DNA of 64,000 bases from an uncultured Persicobacter sp. (GCA_947498325.1 CANMKE010000007.1:62001-126000), one strand, 5' to 3'; positions 29,988 to 39,419 are shown, counted from the stretch's first letter. A program made the numbers and translations. The notes: generated from the sequence alone by a model not told the origin.

Positions 29988-30865
29988 CTCAATGAAAACA
30001 CATCAAAATATGCATTTTCCTTTATTTCATCAAAATGATAGGGGTAGAAAAGCGTTTTTGGGCGCTGTCCCATCTCCATATTGGTAAAGACTTCTTTCAG
30101 CTTCTTAAAGTGCGGACTGTCATCAGCAATAAAGCCGTAGACCTTAATCGGGCAATGCCTACTCAGTTCCTGTTCACTCAGGATCATCATCAGGTACTGC
30201 ACGTAATCATCAAATTTCTTGATCGCAAACTGATTGTAGAACCGCAGCTGTTGGCCCTCACTAACAATAATATGCATATAAAAGCGATCGATCAATATAT
30301 TCACTTGCTCGCCATCGGTTTTGGTTTCCGAAAAACAACCGTTGATCAGGCTGTTGGCCTGATGCACAAACTGAATGGTTTTCTGTTCATACTTTTGCTG
30401 AAGCATTTCCACCAGATTATTGTGCGTGTTGAATACATTAATGACACTCTCATCCTGCAGGCAGGGGGCGCTGAGCGTTGTACTGTTGCTGTGAACCACC
30501 GGGCTCACCAATGATAAATAATTTGAAGCTTGTTCGGCTTTGAAGAATTTTGCCGGAACCAGTGCGAAGGTGTTTGATTTTATACAAATCGTCACTGTTT
30601 TCCAGAATCCTGCAGGCAAAAGGGGATGTTGCTCGATAATTTCATCGATCAGCATCGCGTGTTCCTGCCCGTTGTCCGCTTCCTGTAAAATAAAGTCATC
30701 TAACAAAAGACAGCGAGAATCCCTGCTGTCGATGATTAATGCCTGCATGTCTTTCCTGCCGATCTCCAGAAAGAGATCGTAGAAATGCAGATCATCGATT
30801 GAGAGCTTCTCGCTGTCTAAAATATGATGAACTTCTTGGTAATTAAGTTTACTAATGATATTCAA
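29975..30865 (-). CDS. DUF3822 family protein
   Basis: 296 residues of a Bacteroidota-specific family usually found next to coaD and rsmD. The assignment rests on this context and on the general look: LSIDDLHFYDLFLEIG near the start, SNYLSLVSPVVHSNS, and AIKKFDDYVQYLMMIL in the second half. The fold may be ASKHA-like, as suggested for the family, but no catalytic residues stand out. It is 8 nt downstream of the 195-residue gene on the same strand and ends inside a terminator. Confidence 0.68.
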   Translation of the reverse strand: MNIISKLNYQEVHHILDSEKLSIDDLHFYDLFLEIGRKDMQALIIDSRDSRCLLLDDFILQEADNGQEHAMLIDEIIEQHPLLPAGFWKTVTICIKSNTFALVPAKFFKAEQASNYLSLVSPVVHSNSTTLSAPCLQDESVINVFNTHNNLVEMLQQKYEQKTIQFVHQANSLINGCFSETKTDGEQVNILIDRFYMHIIVSEGQQLRFYNQFAIKKFDDYVQYLMMILSEQELSRHCPIKVYGFIADDSPHFKKLKEVFTNMEMGQRPKTLFYPYHFDEIKENAYFDVFSLSLCK

Positions 30866-30873
30866 ATTAATAA

Positions 30874-31461
30874 TTATTCGAAGTTACCAGCAGTTGTTAC
30901 TTCAGTTCTTGAACCAATTCTTAGTGGCTTACGCGCAAAGATATCGTTATCTTCTTTACGAGTAGGATCAACAGGATCGATATCTTTCACCTCGAAAACA
31001 GCTACGTCGTGGTTTCCTTTTTTCACTTTTCCTGCCCAGATGTCGAAGCTTTTCGAAGAACCAGGAATCTTGTTCAATTTCGAAGGATCGAAGTTAGGGA
31101 ATTTTTCAGGAGTAAAGATAGTATCACGTACGGCAACTTGGTCCAAAGTATCTACTTCAACCCAAACAGAATCCGCACCGTAGCTCAAAGATTTAATGTA
31201 CTCTTTCTTCTGAATGATATACACTTTACCGGTGTCAGCAAAAGCTTTCAACGTATCGAAGTTGCCGGTGTACTCACCGTAAACTGACTGGTATGCGATC
31301 TCCGCCTCACGGATGGTCTTTAAACGCTCAATTACGGCTTTCTCAGTTACCTTGATCTTTTCCTTTAGATCAATGTCACTTTTAATACCTGAAAAAAGAA
31401 CATAAGCCAAGCCCAAGGCCACAATTCCAGTTACAATAGTAAAAATCCTAGTCGTGTTCAT
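30874..31461 (-). CDS. Hypothetical membrane-anchored protein with N-terminal helix and coiled coil
   Basis: 195 residues. One hydrophobic helix (about 5-25, IFTIVTGIVALGLAYVLF) is followed by a charged helical stretch (DLKEKIKVTEKAVIERLKTI) and then AEIAYQSVYGEYTGNFDTL, a layout reminiscent of type IV pilin-like proteins without a clear cleavage motif. The C-terminal half is beta-rich and polar. No named family is assigned. It forms a likely operon with the DUF3822 gene. Confidence 0.75.
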   Translation of the reverse strand: MNTTRIFTIVTGIVALGLAYVLFSGIKSDIDLKEKIKVTEKAVIERLKTIREAEIAYQSVYGEYTGNFDTLKAFADTGKVYIIQKKEYIKSLSYGADSVWVEVDTLDQVAVRDTIFTPEKFPNFDPSKLNKIPGSSKSFDIWAGKVKKGNHDVAVFEVKDIDPVDPTRKEDNDIFARKPLRIGSRTEVTTAGNFE

Positions 31462-31536
31462 TATTATTCTCTAATTTTTATGCAAGTATAAGCTTTATTC
31501 GGCCATAAGGCAAAGAACAAAACAATTAATTGTAAG

Positions 31537-32028
31537 TTAAAAATCTTTTTTAAAATGTCCTTGAAGTGATAAAATATCTTCCCAATTCGCTCCAAAATCA
31601 AAAAACTGATGACGGGAATTTACAGATATTTTTTGGATTTCTAAAAGAGAAAATAAATGTAGTTCTTCTATGATCTGATTATCAGTTGCTAACTCGGGGT
31701 CAAAACCTTTAGATAATTCCCCAGATTGCTGTTTTACCTGGAAAAACAGCTCTATGGCGTGCAGTGGCGGGGCGAGGAATTCATTGAAAAATAAGAATTT
31801 TTCCACCTCAATTTCAAGGCCTGTTTCTTCCAAAAACTCCGCTTTAAGCCTTGACTCAATCGTTTCGCCGTATTTTAAGCCACCACCGGGGGGGCTGAAA
31901 AAGGCCTGGCTTTCGTTGATGCTTTTGTGTTGGATCATCAGACAGCGGTCGTTTTGAATCAGCAATCCACACACCCGAAGGCGCAGTTGGTTGCCGAAAG
32001 TTTGCACAATGGCCTCTTGAGTGTTCAT
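31537..32028 (-). CDS. Nudix hydrolase
   Basis: 163 residues. The Nudix box is GLKYGETIESRLKAEFLEET followed by GL. It matches GX5EX7REUXEEXGU except that the Arg of the RE pair is Ala (KAEF). All metal-binding Glu residues are kept, so activity is plausible. The family hydrolyses nucleoside diphosphates linked to another group; the substrate is unknown. It is divergent from the RecD-like helicase gene. Confidence 0.88.
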   Translation of the reverse strand: MNTQEAIVQTFGNQLRLRVCGLLIQNDRCLMIQHKSINESQAFFSPPGGGLKYGETIESRLKAEFLEETGLEIEVEKFLFFNEFLAPPLHAIELFFQVKQQSGELSKGFDPELATDNQIIEELHLFSLLEIQKISVNSRHQFFDFGANWEDILSLQGHFKKDF

Positions 32029-32048
32029 AATTTATCGGTGATTGTTTG

Positions 32049-32056
32049 CAAAATTA
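32049..32056 (-). promoter_or_regulatory. Putative -7 box of the Nudix gene
   Basis: The minus strand reads TAATTTTG, matching TAnnTTTG, 21 nt before the Nudix start. No -33 element was found. Confidence 0.35.
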
Positions 32057-32102
32057 GGCAGGTAAAAGTTTATTTTGTGTTAAACTATAAAATGCCGATC
32101 GT

Positions 32103-33506
32103 TTGACAAAATTTGCATCCTTATTAACTTCACATTTTCCTCATCAGCCTACGGCTGGACAACACCAACTTTTTGGTTTGCTGGATGATTTTATCCGCGA
32201 GGAACAGCAACAGGTATTCATCCTGCGGGGCTATGCCGGTACGGGGAAAACCTCGGTCATCAGCGCCCTGACCAAAAGCCTGCCGTCGGTGGCTTATCGT
32301 TCGGTGCTTATGGCGCCCACTGGCCGGGCGAGTAAAGTGATGGCCAATTATGCCAAGCGGCGTGCTTTCACGATCCATCGGCTGATTTATAAACAATCGG
32401 TGGATGAAATGACCGGTAGCCTGTATTTCGAACTTCAGAAAAACAATGCCAAACGTACGCTTTTTATTGTCGATGAGGCTTCCATGCTTAACGATGACAC
32501 TGGCTACCAAAAGGGAGGGCTGTTACAGGATCTCCTTCAGTTTGTGTTTGCTGACCGGTCGAATCGGTTATTGTTGGTGGGCGATGTGGCGCAGTTGCCC
32601 CCTGTCGGGCACAGCCAGAGCCCAGCGCTTGAGCATCACCATCTTGAATCTCGCTATGGTTTTCAGGTGCGTCAATTTGAGTTAAATGAGGTGGTTCGGC
32701 AGGCCGAGGGCTCAGGAATATTAAGCAATGCGACCATGTTGCGAAGCATGATTCAGCAGAATCACGGTGCAGGATTTCGGTTTCAGATTACCGGCTTCGA
32801 AGATATTTATCGCATGACCGGGCAACGTTTGGAGGATGGCTTGCGGTATGCTTATGATAAATTTGGGGTCGAAGGTACGGCCATCATTACGCGGTCAAAT
32901 AAATCTGCCGTGCAGTACAATCAATACATTCGCCGGCAAATTCATTTCAGGGAAGAGGCCATAGAGGCAGGGGACTACCTGATGATTGTTAAAAATAATT
33001 ACAGCATTTTGCCCGACGATGCGCCTGCAGGTTTTTTGGCCAATGGCGATTTTGTGGAGGTGATGAAGGTGATCAATACAGAGGAACGGTACGGTTTGAG
33101 GTTTGCCTCACTGGAGCTCCGACTGCTTGATGTGGATGGACAGTTGCCTTTTGAAGCCATGGTTTGCCTCGATACCCTGACCGCCGAAACACCGGCAATG
33201 CCTGAAGATCAGTTCCGGCAATTGCAGGATCAGGTTCAAAATGATTATTTCGAAGAGGGACTCACCAAGGTTAAATTCAAGGAAGCCCTGCGGAAAGACC
33301 CTTACCTGAATGCTCTTCAGATTAAATTTGCCTATGCGCTGACCTGCCATAAATCGCAGGGAGGGCAGTGGCCTGCCGTTTTTGTGGATCAGGGGTATTT
33401 GCGGGAGGATCAGGTGAACCAAGAGTGGATGCGCTGGCTTTATACCGCCATGACCCGTGCTCGTGAAGAGCTGTTCATGATGAACTTTAACGATAAATTC
33501 TTTTAA
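32103..33506 (+). CDS. RecD-like AAA/UvrD-type ATP-dependent DNA helicase
   Basis: 467 residues of superfamily 1. Walker A is GYAGTGKTS (residues 43-51, Lys49), Walker B is FIVDEASML, and LLVGDVAQLPPVG is motif III. The C-terminal UvrD-like part has ALTCHKSQGGQW and LYTAMTRARE. It is related to RecD2/TraA-type helicases without the RecBC partners. The start is a TTG at 32103: the only nearby upstream ATG is out of frame and stops at once, and starting at a later Met would remove the conserved N-terminal Q-motif-like region (PTAGQHQLF). DUF1573 follows after 2 nt. Confidence 0.88.
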   Translation: MTKFASLLTSHFPHQPTAGQHQLFGLLDDFIREEQQQVFILRGYAGTGKTSVISALTKSLPSVAYRSVLMAPTGRASKVMANYAKRRAFTIHRLIYKQSVDEMTGSLYFELQKNNAKRTLFIVDEASMLNDDTGYQKGGLLQDLLQFVFADRSNRLLLVGDVAQLPPVGHSQSPALEHHHLESRYGFQVRQFELNEVVRQAEGSGILSNATMLRSMIQQNHGAGFRFQITGFEDIYRMTGQRLEDGLRYAYDKFGVEGTAIITRSNKSAVQYNQYIRRQIHFREEAIEAGDYLMIVKNNYSILPDDAPAGFLANGDFVEVMKVINTEERYGLRFASLELRLLDVDGQLPFEAMVCLDTLTAETPAMPEDQFRQLQDQVQNDYFEEGLTKVKFKEALRKDPYLNALQIKFAYALTCHKSQGGQWPAVFVDQGYLREDQVNQEWMRWLYTAMTRAREELFMMNFNDKFF

Positions 33507-33508
33507 AT

Positions 33509-33886
33509 ATGAAATATTGCTTGCTGATTTTGGGAATGCTGATGAGTTCGGTGGTGCTGGGCCAACAGCTTCCTGATGTAAAATGGTCGACGGATTATCA
33601 GGATTTCGGGCAAGTGGTTGCGGGAGATTCCGTCGCCTTGACTTTTGATTTTGAGAACGCGGGTCCTTCGCCTCTGGTGATCTCCAAAGTGATTACCACC
33701 TGCGGATGTACCGTCCCCACTTATCCCAAAGAACCCGTGAAAGCCGGGCAGAAGGCACAGATATTGGTGCATTTCAACAGCCGGGGTAAAATTGGTCGGC
33801 AAAACAAACTGATCCGTGTGGTGTGCAATGTGGCGGAGGGCTATAAAGTGCTCCGTATTAGTGGGACGGTCATTGAGAAAGATTAG
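33509..33886 (+). CDS. DUF1573 domain secreted protein
   Basis: 125 residues with a signal peptide (cleavage after VVLGQ). It is a single DUF1573 Ig-like domain: HxFGxV-like DFGQVVAGDSV, then FDFENAGPSPLVISKV, TTCGCTVPTYPKEPV and KIGRQNKLIRV. The TTCGCT block with two Cys is the family signature. These proteins are abundant in the Bacteroidota periplasm and cell surface; their role is unknown. It starts 2 nt after the helicase stop, so it is co-transcribed with it. Confidence 0.88.
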   Translation: MKYCLLILGMLMSSVVLGQQLPDVKWSTDYQDFGQVVAGDSVALTFDFENAGPSPLVISKVITTCGCTVPTYPKEPVKAGQKAQILVHFNSRGKIGRQNKLIRVVCNVAEGYKVLRISGTVIEKD

Positions 33887-33958
33887 CAGCGATGCCTGTG
33901 GCTTTCACTTTAAATGTCTATCTTGCGCCTCGATAAAAATTAGAAAAATATACACAAC

Positions 33959-34438
33959 ATGAATAACTGGTTCCTTTGTAAAGTAAAGTATCGTAAGGAA
34001 GACGATAAGGGAATGTTGAAAAACATGACCGAGCAATATTTGGTGGATGCGCTGTCGTTCACTGAAGCAGAAACAAGAATTTATGAGGAATTGGGATCTG
34101 TCATTCGTGGTGAATTTCAGGTAACCAATATGTCTAAAAGCCGCATTGTTGATGTTTTTGAATATGAAGACACCGACAACTGGCACAAATGTAAGGTGAC
34201 TTACACCATGATCGACGAGGAAGCGAAGAAAGAGAAGAAGGTTTCTAACCTGATGATCGTTTCAGCAAACAACGTTCGTGAGGCCTATGACCGCATTCAG
34301 GAGAGCCTTTCCACCATGTTGGTGCCCTTTCAGGTTCCTGAAATCGCTGAGACACCTATCGTAGAAATCTTCAAATATAAGAGCCCAGACCAGCGGGTTC
34401 CTGAAGGTTTTAAGCCGGTAGAGAAAAAAGAAGATTAA
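33959..34438 (+). CDS. DUF4494 family protein
   Basis: 159 residues, cytoplasmic, with no signal peptide. The text NWFLCKVKYRKEDDKG, TEQYLVDALSFTEAE and DNWHKCKVTY with an internal second copy of W..CKV matches the Bacteroidota DUF4494 family. It is built from two similar halves (residues about 3-75 and 82-145). The function is unknown. A strong terminator follows. Confidence 0.82.
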   Translation: MNNWFLCKVKYRKEDDKGMLKNMTEQYLVDALSFTEAETRIYEELGSVIRGEFQVTNMSKSRIVDVFEYEDTDNWHKCKVTYTMIDEEAKKEKKVSNLMIVSANNVREAYDRIQESLSTMLVPFQVPEIAETPIVEIFKYKSPDQRVPEGFKPVEKKED

Positions 34439-34490
34439 TTCATCCCAACTTTGGCTTGTTCGCAAGTCAGGTGGTGACCATAAAGAATAC

Positions 34491-34517
34491 AAAAGGAGCT
34501 TTTTAGCTCCTTTTTTT
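34491..34517 (+). terminator. Terminator of the helicase-DUF1573-DUF4494 group
   Basis: AAAGGAGCT and AGCTCCTTT form a 9 bp stem with a TTTT loop and a seven-T tail, about 55 nt past the DUF4494 stop. Confidence 0.9.
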
Positions 34518-34593
34518 ATGTAATATTTTTTGTGTTTGGGTAATTTTTTGCGTTTCGAAGCATGTGATTTCGACGTAGGATGAGCGCCTTAAG

Positions 34594-34703
34594 AGTATGA
34601 ATGCAGGAGAAGGGGCTTTGTGAAGTGGCTTTTAGAGCCCATTGACGGGTTTGTTGCCTCGTTCATACTTTTAAAAAATGATTCATCCCGATAAGTCGTC
34701 GGG
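34594..34703. repeat. Nested inverted repeats in an intergenic region
   Basis: AGTATGAA near 34597 and TTCATACT near 34662 are perfect inverted copies. They enclose a second pair, GGGCT and AGCCC. Just downstream TCCCGA-N7-TCGGGA (about 34685-34703) is a short palindrome. No gene is present in 34518-34766. These could be a structured RNA leader, a protein-binding site or a degenerate repeat. Confidence 0.4.
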
Positions 34704-34766
34704 ACAGAAACACGTGTATGAATTATAGGGTTGTTATAGTGTATTTCGGGCGCTAAACACCAATCT

Positions 34767-35387
34767 ATGAAAAAATTTATACTCCTTATTTTTCTTCTTG
34801 CACAAGCCACTTTATTGTTGGCTGGAAATGGCCGCTACCGCAGATATAATACAAATAATAATGGAATGACCCCATGGGTGATGTTGGGTGCAAAATCCAC
34901 CTTCGCATGGACGGAGCCTTTGGCTGGACAAATGGACCAGTGGGGGGTACAGTTTAAAGGCGGCGTGATCTTGCCTTTCGCCGACCGCATCAATGTCCGC
35001 CTCGGGGCAGGTGCTTCTTTCAACAACTTCCGCGCCTACGAAATCACCACCATCAATAATGTTGATCATTCTTTTCAGCATACCCTTTCCACTTTGCAGC
35101 TCGATTTACCAATGCAGCTGATTATCAGACCCGATTCAAGATCAAGATTATATTTTATGGGCGGTTACGAACTCCATGTTCTTACGCCTGAAAAGGTAGC
35201 CAACCAATGGAATTTCGCCTTTTCTTCAACGATCGGTCTGGGATATCAAATGAGTGATTTTGTGGCCTTTGAACTTCAGTATATGCAGCAAGTCTACGCT
35301 GGGGAATATGCCACACAAAATCAAAATGCGATGCACATGCACCAAAATGCATTGAGCATCGGCGTTCAGTTTTCTCCTCAATTTTAA
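34767..35387 (+). CDS. Outer-membrane beta-barrel protein
   Basis: 206 residues with a signal peptide (to about residue 20, LLLAG). The mature part has alternating hydrophobic beta-strands (TLQLDLPMQLIIRP, LYFMGGYELHVL, IGLGYQMSDFVAFELQYM) and ends in Phe (VQFSPQF), a normal C-terminus for an outer-membrane barrel. It resembles the PF13568-type small barrels common in Bacteroidota, without a known role. A transglycosylase gene follows after 8 nt. Confidence 0.8.
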   Translation: MKKFILLIFLLAQATLLLAGNGRYRRYNTNNNGMTPWVMLGAKSTFAWTEPLAGQMDQWGVQFKGGVILPFADRINVRLGAGASFNNFRAYEITTINNVDHSFQHTLSTLQLDLPMQLIIRPDSRSRLYFMGGYELHVLTPEKVANQWNFAFSSTIGLGYQMSDFVAFELQYMQQVYAGEYATQNQNAMHMHQNALSIGVQFSPQF

Positions 35388-35395
35388 ATTTTGCG

Positions 35396-36631
35396 ATGAT
35401 GAAAGTTTACGCTCTAAGTCTAACCCTCTTATTCAGTATCCTCCTTCCTGCACATGCAAGAGAGATGGTTACGGAAACTTTTCGATATAACCGCCTGCCT
35501 TCTGATGAAAAAATGGCCCTGGCAAATGTGTTCAGCCTGCGGGCGAGAAACCAGAAGCGTTTTGATATTCCCAAGCAATTTACGGTACCTGCCGAGCTGA
35601 TTTTCTACCGTCAGCAGTCGAAGAAATTTTGTTATGCGATAAAAAATAAAAACTATCCTTTCAGTGTGGGCATGATTCCGTCTGATCTTGTGTCTTATTA
35701 CGAGCAGGAAGCCTGGCGCGCCCGTCAGCAACATGGCGAGGATGCCCCGGCATTGAGTGTGGTGCTGGCCTTACATTATACTGAAAGTGCATTTAACCCG
35801 AACATTAAGGGGGACCACGGCAATAGCATTGGCCTTGGTCAGCTGTATAAGCCTACCGCCCGCATTTTACTGAAGCAAAACAATGAGCTTTGGTCCGATT
35901 ACTTTTATTTTGATAAAAAAGGGAACCATCATTTTCGCAATACACAGAAGATGATCCGCTTTACATTTGATTTTCTCCCATTGGTGAAAAATTATGCCAA
36001 AGGTCAAAAGTTTGATGGTGTCCGCGCTTATAATGGCATCGGGGAGCATGCCGAACATTATGCGCACAAGGTCATTACGCGAAGCCTGGTGTACGAGCGT
36101 TTTTTCTCCAAGTATCATCAGTACACCATCAATACACAACAGTACAAAGTGAATTTGCGCAATCTGCTATCCAACTATTTATACCACAAATATCAGGTAG
36201 AATTGCCTGCGGATCAATTTGAAAATCTGTTCAATGAGTGTGTGGATCTGGTAGCTGCAGAAGGAATTTTTCCTTTGCAAAAAGCAACCGATCAGCATAT
36301 CGCCCTTGAAAAGAAAATCAACGCTACAAACATGCACGCGCATCAGTTTTCAGTGGAGGAGCAAAAAACACACCTTTTGATAGAAGATGGTCAGGTGGTT
36401 TTTGATTATTTCAGAGATACCAAACTGATGTTGTCCGTGTTAAACCAACAGGAAAATGGAGGCTATTATTGCTATGACCGCATAAAAGGAGAGAAGAAAA
36501 TTATTTTCGATGTTAATGATCTTGAAGATGAAACGTTCTATTCAAATATTATTCCTGGTGATTTTGTATATCTTCCTAAAGGAACTATGGTCTTCACGCC
36601 CAAAGAAAACGCCACTGTTTTAATCCGCTAA
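35396..36631 (+). CDS. Lytic transglycosylase SLT-domain protein
   Basis: 411 residues with a signal peptide (to about 22, PAHA). The SLT fold spans roughly 110-245: LHYTESAFNP with the catalytic Glu, then NSIGLGQLYKPTARILL, and the AYNGIG block. It would cleave peptidoglycan glycan strands in the periplasm. The C-terminal 160 residues are unassigned. They begin with YKVNLRNLLSNYLYHKYQ and finish in a beta-rich segment (VYLPKGTMVFTPKENATVLI) that may be a carbohydrate- or wall-binding module. It follows the barrel gene by 8 nt. Confidence 0.85.
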   Translation: MMKVYALSLTLLFSILLPAHAREMVTETFRYNRLPSDEKMALANVFSLRARNQKRFDIPKQFTVPAELIFYRQQSKKFCYAIKNKNYPFSVGMIPSDLVSYYEQEAWRARQQHGEDAPALSVVLALHYTESAFNPNIKGDHGNSIGLGQLYKPTARILLKQNNELWSDYFYFDKKGNHHFRNTQKMIRFTFDFLPLVKNYAKGQKFDGVRAYNGIGEHAEHYAHKVITRSLVYERFFSKYHQYTINTQQYKVNLRNLLSNYLYHKYQVELPADQFENLFNECVDLVAAEGIFPLQKATDQHIALEKKINATNMHAHQFSVEEQKTHLLIEDGQVVFDYFRDTKLMLSVLNQQENGGYYCYDRIKGEKKIIFDVNDLEDETFYSNIIPGDFVYLPKGTMVFTPKENATVLIR

Positions 36632-36738
36632 AAGGAATCCTTAAAATTTATTTTTTCTGTTGATCATTAGTACATGATTGCTTAATCCAATTTTGCTCAA
36701 ATTTTCGTCATTATTACACGAAACCTAAGCAAACCTAT

Positions 36739-39351
36739 ATGAATGCAAAATTACCAATCCGTTCACTGAGAATTTTTACGCTGATATTATTGCTCTTCCC
36801 CCTCGGGCAGTTCAGCATGGCACAGGGAATTAGGCCATTAGCGATTCAGTTAAGCAGTGTCAAACATACCCTTTGCGGTCAGCAGAATGGTGAAATCAGT
36901 GTGAAAATCAGTGGAGGTCTCGCACCTTATGAATTGAGCTGGGAGGATGAAGCAGGTAATTTCATCGATGGCGATAGCACCATTACGGGGCTGGAATATG
37001 GCTTGTATTACCTTTTCGTAACCGATAAACTGGGGTTCACTGAAAGCTTTTCTACACAGATTTTAGTGGAAGATGATCAGACAGGCCCTGTCTTTACCTC
37101 TTTTCCTGCTGATATTGAAGTTCCCCGTGTTGATCCCAAAAACTGGTTCAATAACATTTCCACAGATCTTACCTTGCGCCCAACTGCCGAAGATGGCTGT
37201 TCCGATGTTAAAGGTATCTGCTATCAGGATAAAGCCCGAGAGATTGATTGCCAGACCACAGAGGTAACCCGTACCTGGACGGCTTTTGACCATGATGGGA
37301 ATGAAACTTCCGGTCAGCAAATTATTCTGGTGGTTGGTGAAAAGCTTTTTGATCCTTACTACCACACCGCTTTGAAAGTTTATACCAACACCCCAGCGGC
37401 CACTGCTGTGGAATTTGATGTGGAGGCTTATTTTGGGGTAGAGGAAGAATCCGTCATCACTTCAGTACCTTCGGGAAGCGAATTTGCACTGGGAACACAC
37501 CAAATTACTTATGATATTACCAGCGAATGTGGACAGCAAATTCAGGATGTTTTAGTGTTGGAAGTGTTGCCGCAGCCGAATTCGCGGGCGGTTCGTTCGC
37601 CACTTTATCTGAATGCAGGGGGATGGAGAGCCTATTTTTCCGATGAAAAGAAACTGTTTCAGGAAGATCAGTTCTTTCTCGGGGGGCAGGAGCGTGAGAT
37701 GCCTTATCGACTGATCTCTGGAATTAATGAGGACCGAATTATGCGGAATTTTCGGGAAGGGGAGCAGTTTGAATATCGGATTCCTGTGGAGAAAAATTTG
37801 CGCTATCGGGTAACGCTCGGTTTTACGGAATTGGAATTCAGCCAACAGGGGCAGCGTTTTTTTGATGTGCTTGTTGAGGGTCAAAAACTTAAAACCATTG
37901 ATATTGTCGAAGAGGCTAAAGGAAAAGCCAAAGCGGTAGAAGTTTCTTTTGTGGTGCAATCTGATGATGAAACGCTGGAGCTTGAATTTGTGAAGGGAGA
38001 CGACAGTGAGGGCCTCGCAATATTAAACGGCCTATCCGTGGTGCCTGCTGATATTCCTGACGGCACTTATGTGAATGCTAATGCAAAGGAGGATTACCTC
38101 ACCAATGATTTTGAGCTGTTTGTGGCTGACTTTTCCGCCATCGGGGGGAAAGGTTCTTCGGACAACAGCCAGTCTGAAATTTCTGGTACCGACCGTGATT
38201 ATTTGCACTGGACTGAACGATATGGTGAATTCAGGTACAAATTATCGGCAGAAGTGGGTAAATATTATGACCTGACCCTATACTTTGCTGAAATATATCA
38301 TCAGGCAGCGGGGCAGCGAATTTTTGATGTCTATATGGACGATCAACTGCTGCTTGAAAATTTTGATATTGTTGCCGAAGCAGGCGCGGTAAAGGCAGAG
38401 GTGAAGAAAAATTTCAGGATTAAGGCCACATCAAGTCAGCTGAATTTGATATTCAAAAAATCAAAAAATATTCCTGCAGGTGTGGATGATAATGCCAAAC
38501 TGTCGGCTTTTTCATTCGTGAAGAGCGTGGCACAGGACCCTGTCGTTGAGGGCATCAATATTAATGCAGATGATCAGGAAGGCTTTGTTGGCGGTGATGA
38601 GACCGTCTATTCGCTGGATAATTATTTTGTGGGCGGCAAAAGCTATACCCTTCCTAAAGGTGTGGAAATCGAAAATACCGACGATGACCGATTATTTTGG
38701 TCGGAACGTTTCGGGAAGGATTTCAGGTATATTGTACCAGTGGATGTAGAGCGTTTTTATACAGTAACCTTGTATTTTGCAGAAACCTTCTGGGACAGTC
38801 CCGGTAACCGATTTTTCAATGTAGACATCAATGGGGAGCGCAAGTTATCCAATTTTGATATTTACCGTGAGGGGCAAGGGGCCAACCGCGCCGTGAAGAA
38901 AACCTTTATTCTTCAGGCAGATTCCACCGCTTTAGATATTCATTTTTATGTTGATGGGGGCGATGCGAACTTTTGTGTGGACAATGCCAAAGTTTCTGCC
39001 CTGCGGATAGAGCCTGCCAATCCGATCAATGACCTTTGGACCCTCGGCTTTCTAAATACTTTAAGCGATGAATTCACGGCGGAGCCTGGGGCAATTATGT
39101 TCCCCAATCCCATAGACCGTCATGCTTACTTTAATGTTGGCGCATCATCAGTGGAAGATTTTAAATTGGTGGTGGTGAGTAAAGATGGTCGAGAAATGAG
39201 AATTCCTTCTTCGCTCATGCGGATGGATGGAGATCTTGTTTATGTCGATTTTTATTCCTTATTCCTTCAGCGCGGCGTTTATACTGCCCGCTATTGGGTG
39301 AACGGAAAAGAAAAAGAGTCCATCCGATTTATTGTATTACATCATCGATAA
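36739..39351 (+). CDS. Secreted triple-malectin protein with SprB-like repeat and type A T9SS signal
   Basis: 870 residues. A signal peptide (to about 29, SMAQ) is followed by a SprB-like repeat (about 36-105, TLCGQQNGEISVKISGG.. PYELSW). One or two HYR/Ig-like domains follow (about 108-285). Three malectin-like carbohydrate-binding domains come next, starting near 288 (LYLNAGGWRAYF), 444 (YVNANAKEDY) and 604 (GININADDQE). Each has an F..LG/GG segment and a YRVTLGF or YTVTLYFAE strand. The C-terminus from about 785 contains MFPNP and a beta-sandwich tail, the type A T9SS sorting domain. It has no catalytic domain and is likely a surface glycan-binding protein. Confidence 0.87.
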   Translation: MNAKLPIRSLRIFTLILLLFPLGQFSMAQGIRPLAIQLSSVKHTLCGQQNGEISVKISGGLAPYELSWEDEAGNFIDGDSTITGLEYGLYYLFVTDKLGFTESFSTQILVEDDQTGPVFTSFPADIEVPRVDPKNWFNNISTDLTLRPTAEDGCSDVKGICYQDKAREIDCQTTEVTRTWTAFDHDGNETSGQQIILVVGEKLFDPYYHTALKVYTNTPAATAVEFDVEAYFGVEEESVITSVPSGSEFALGTHQITYDITSECGQQIQDVLVLEVLPQPNSRAVRSPLYLNAGGWRAYFSDEKKLFQEDQFFLGGQEREMPYRLISGINEDRIMRNFREGEQFEYRIPVEKNLRYRVTLGFTELEFSQQGQRFFDVLVEGQKLKTIDIVEEAKGKAKAVEVSFVVQSDDETLELEFVKGDDSEGLAILNGLSVVPADIPDGTYVNANAKEDYLTNDFELFVADFSAIGGKGSSDNSQSEISGTDRDYLHWTERYGEFRYKLSAEVGKYYDLTLYFAEIYHQAAGQRIFDVYMDDQLLLENFDIVAEAGAVKAEVKKNFRIKATSSQLNLIFKKSKNIPAGVDDNAKLSAFSFVKSVAQDPVVEGININADDQEGFVGGDETVYSLDNYFVGGKSYTLPKGVEIENTDDDRLFWSERFGKDFRYIVPVDVERFYTVTLYFAETFWDSPGNRFFNVDINGERKLSNFDIYREGQGANRAVKKTFILQADSTALDIHFYVDGGDANFCVDNAKVSALRIEPANPINDLWTLGFLNTLSDEFTAEPGAIMFPNPIDRHAYFNVGASSVEDFKLVVVSKDGREMRIPSSLMRMDGDLVYVDFYSLFLQRGVYTARYWVNGKEKESIRFIVLHHR

Positions 39352-39371
39352 TCAAAAGTAAATCAGTTAGC

Positions 39372-39401
39372 CGTGCTTTGGGGGATCACCTCCAAAGCAC
39401 G
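39372..39401. terminator. Hairpin between convergent genes
   Basis: CGTGCTTTGG (39372-39381) pairs with CCAAAGCACG (39392-39401) around a 10 nt loop. U-tracts are weak on both sides, so termination efficiency is uncertain. Confidence 0.6.
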
Positions 39402-39419
39402 TTCTGTTTGAGGCCTGTT

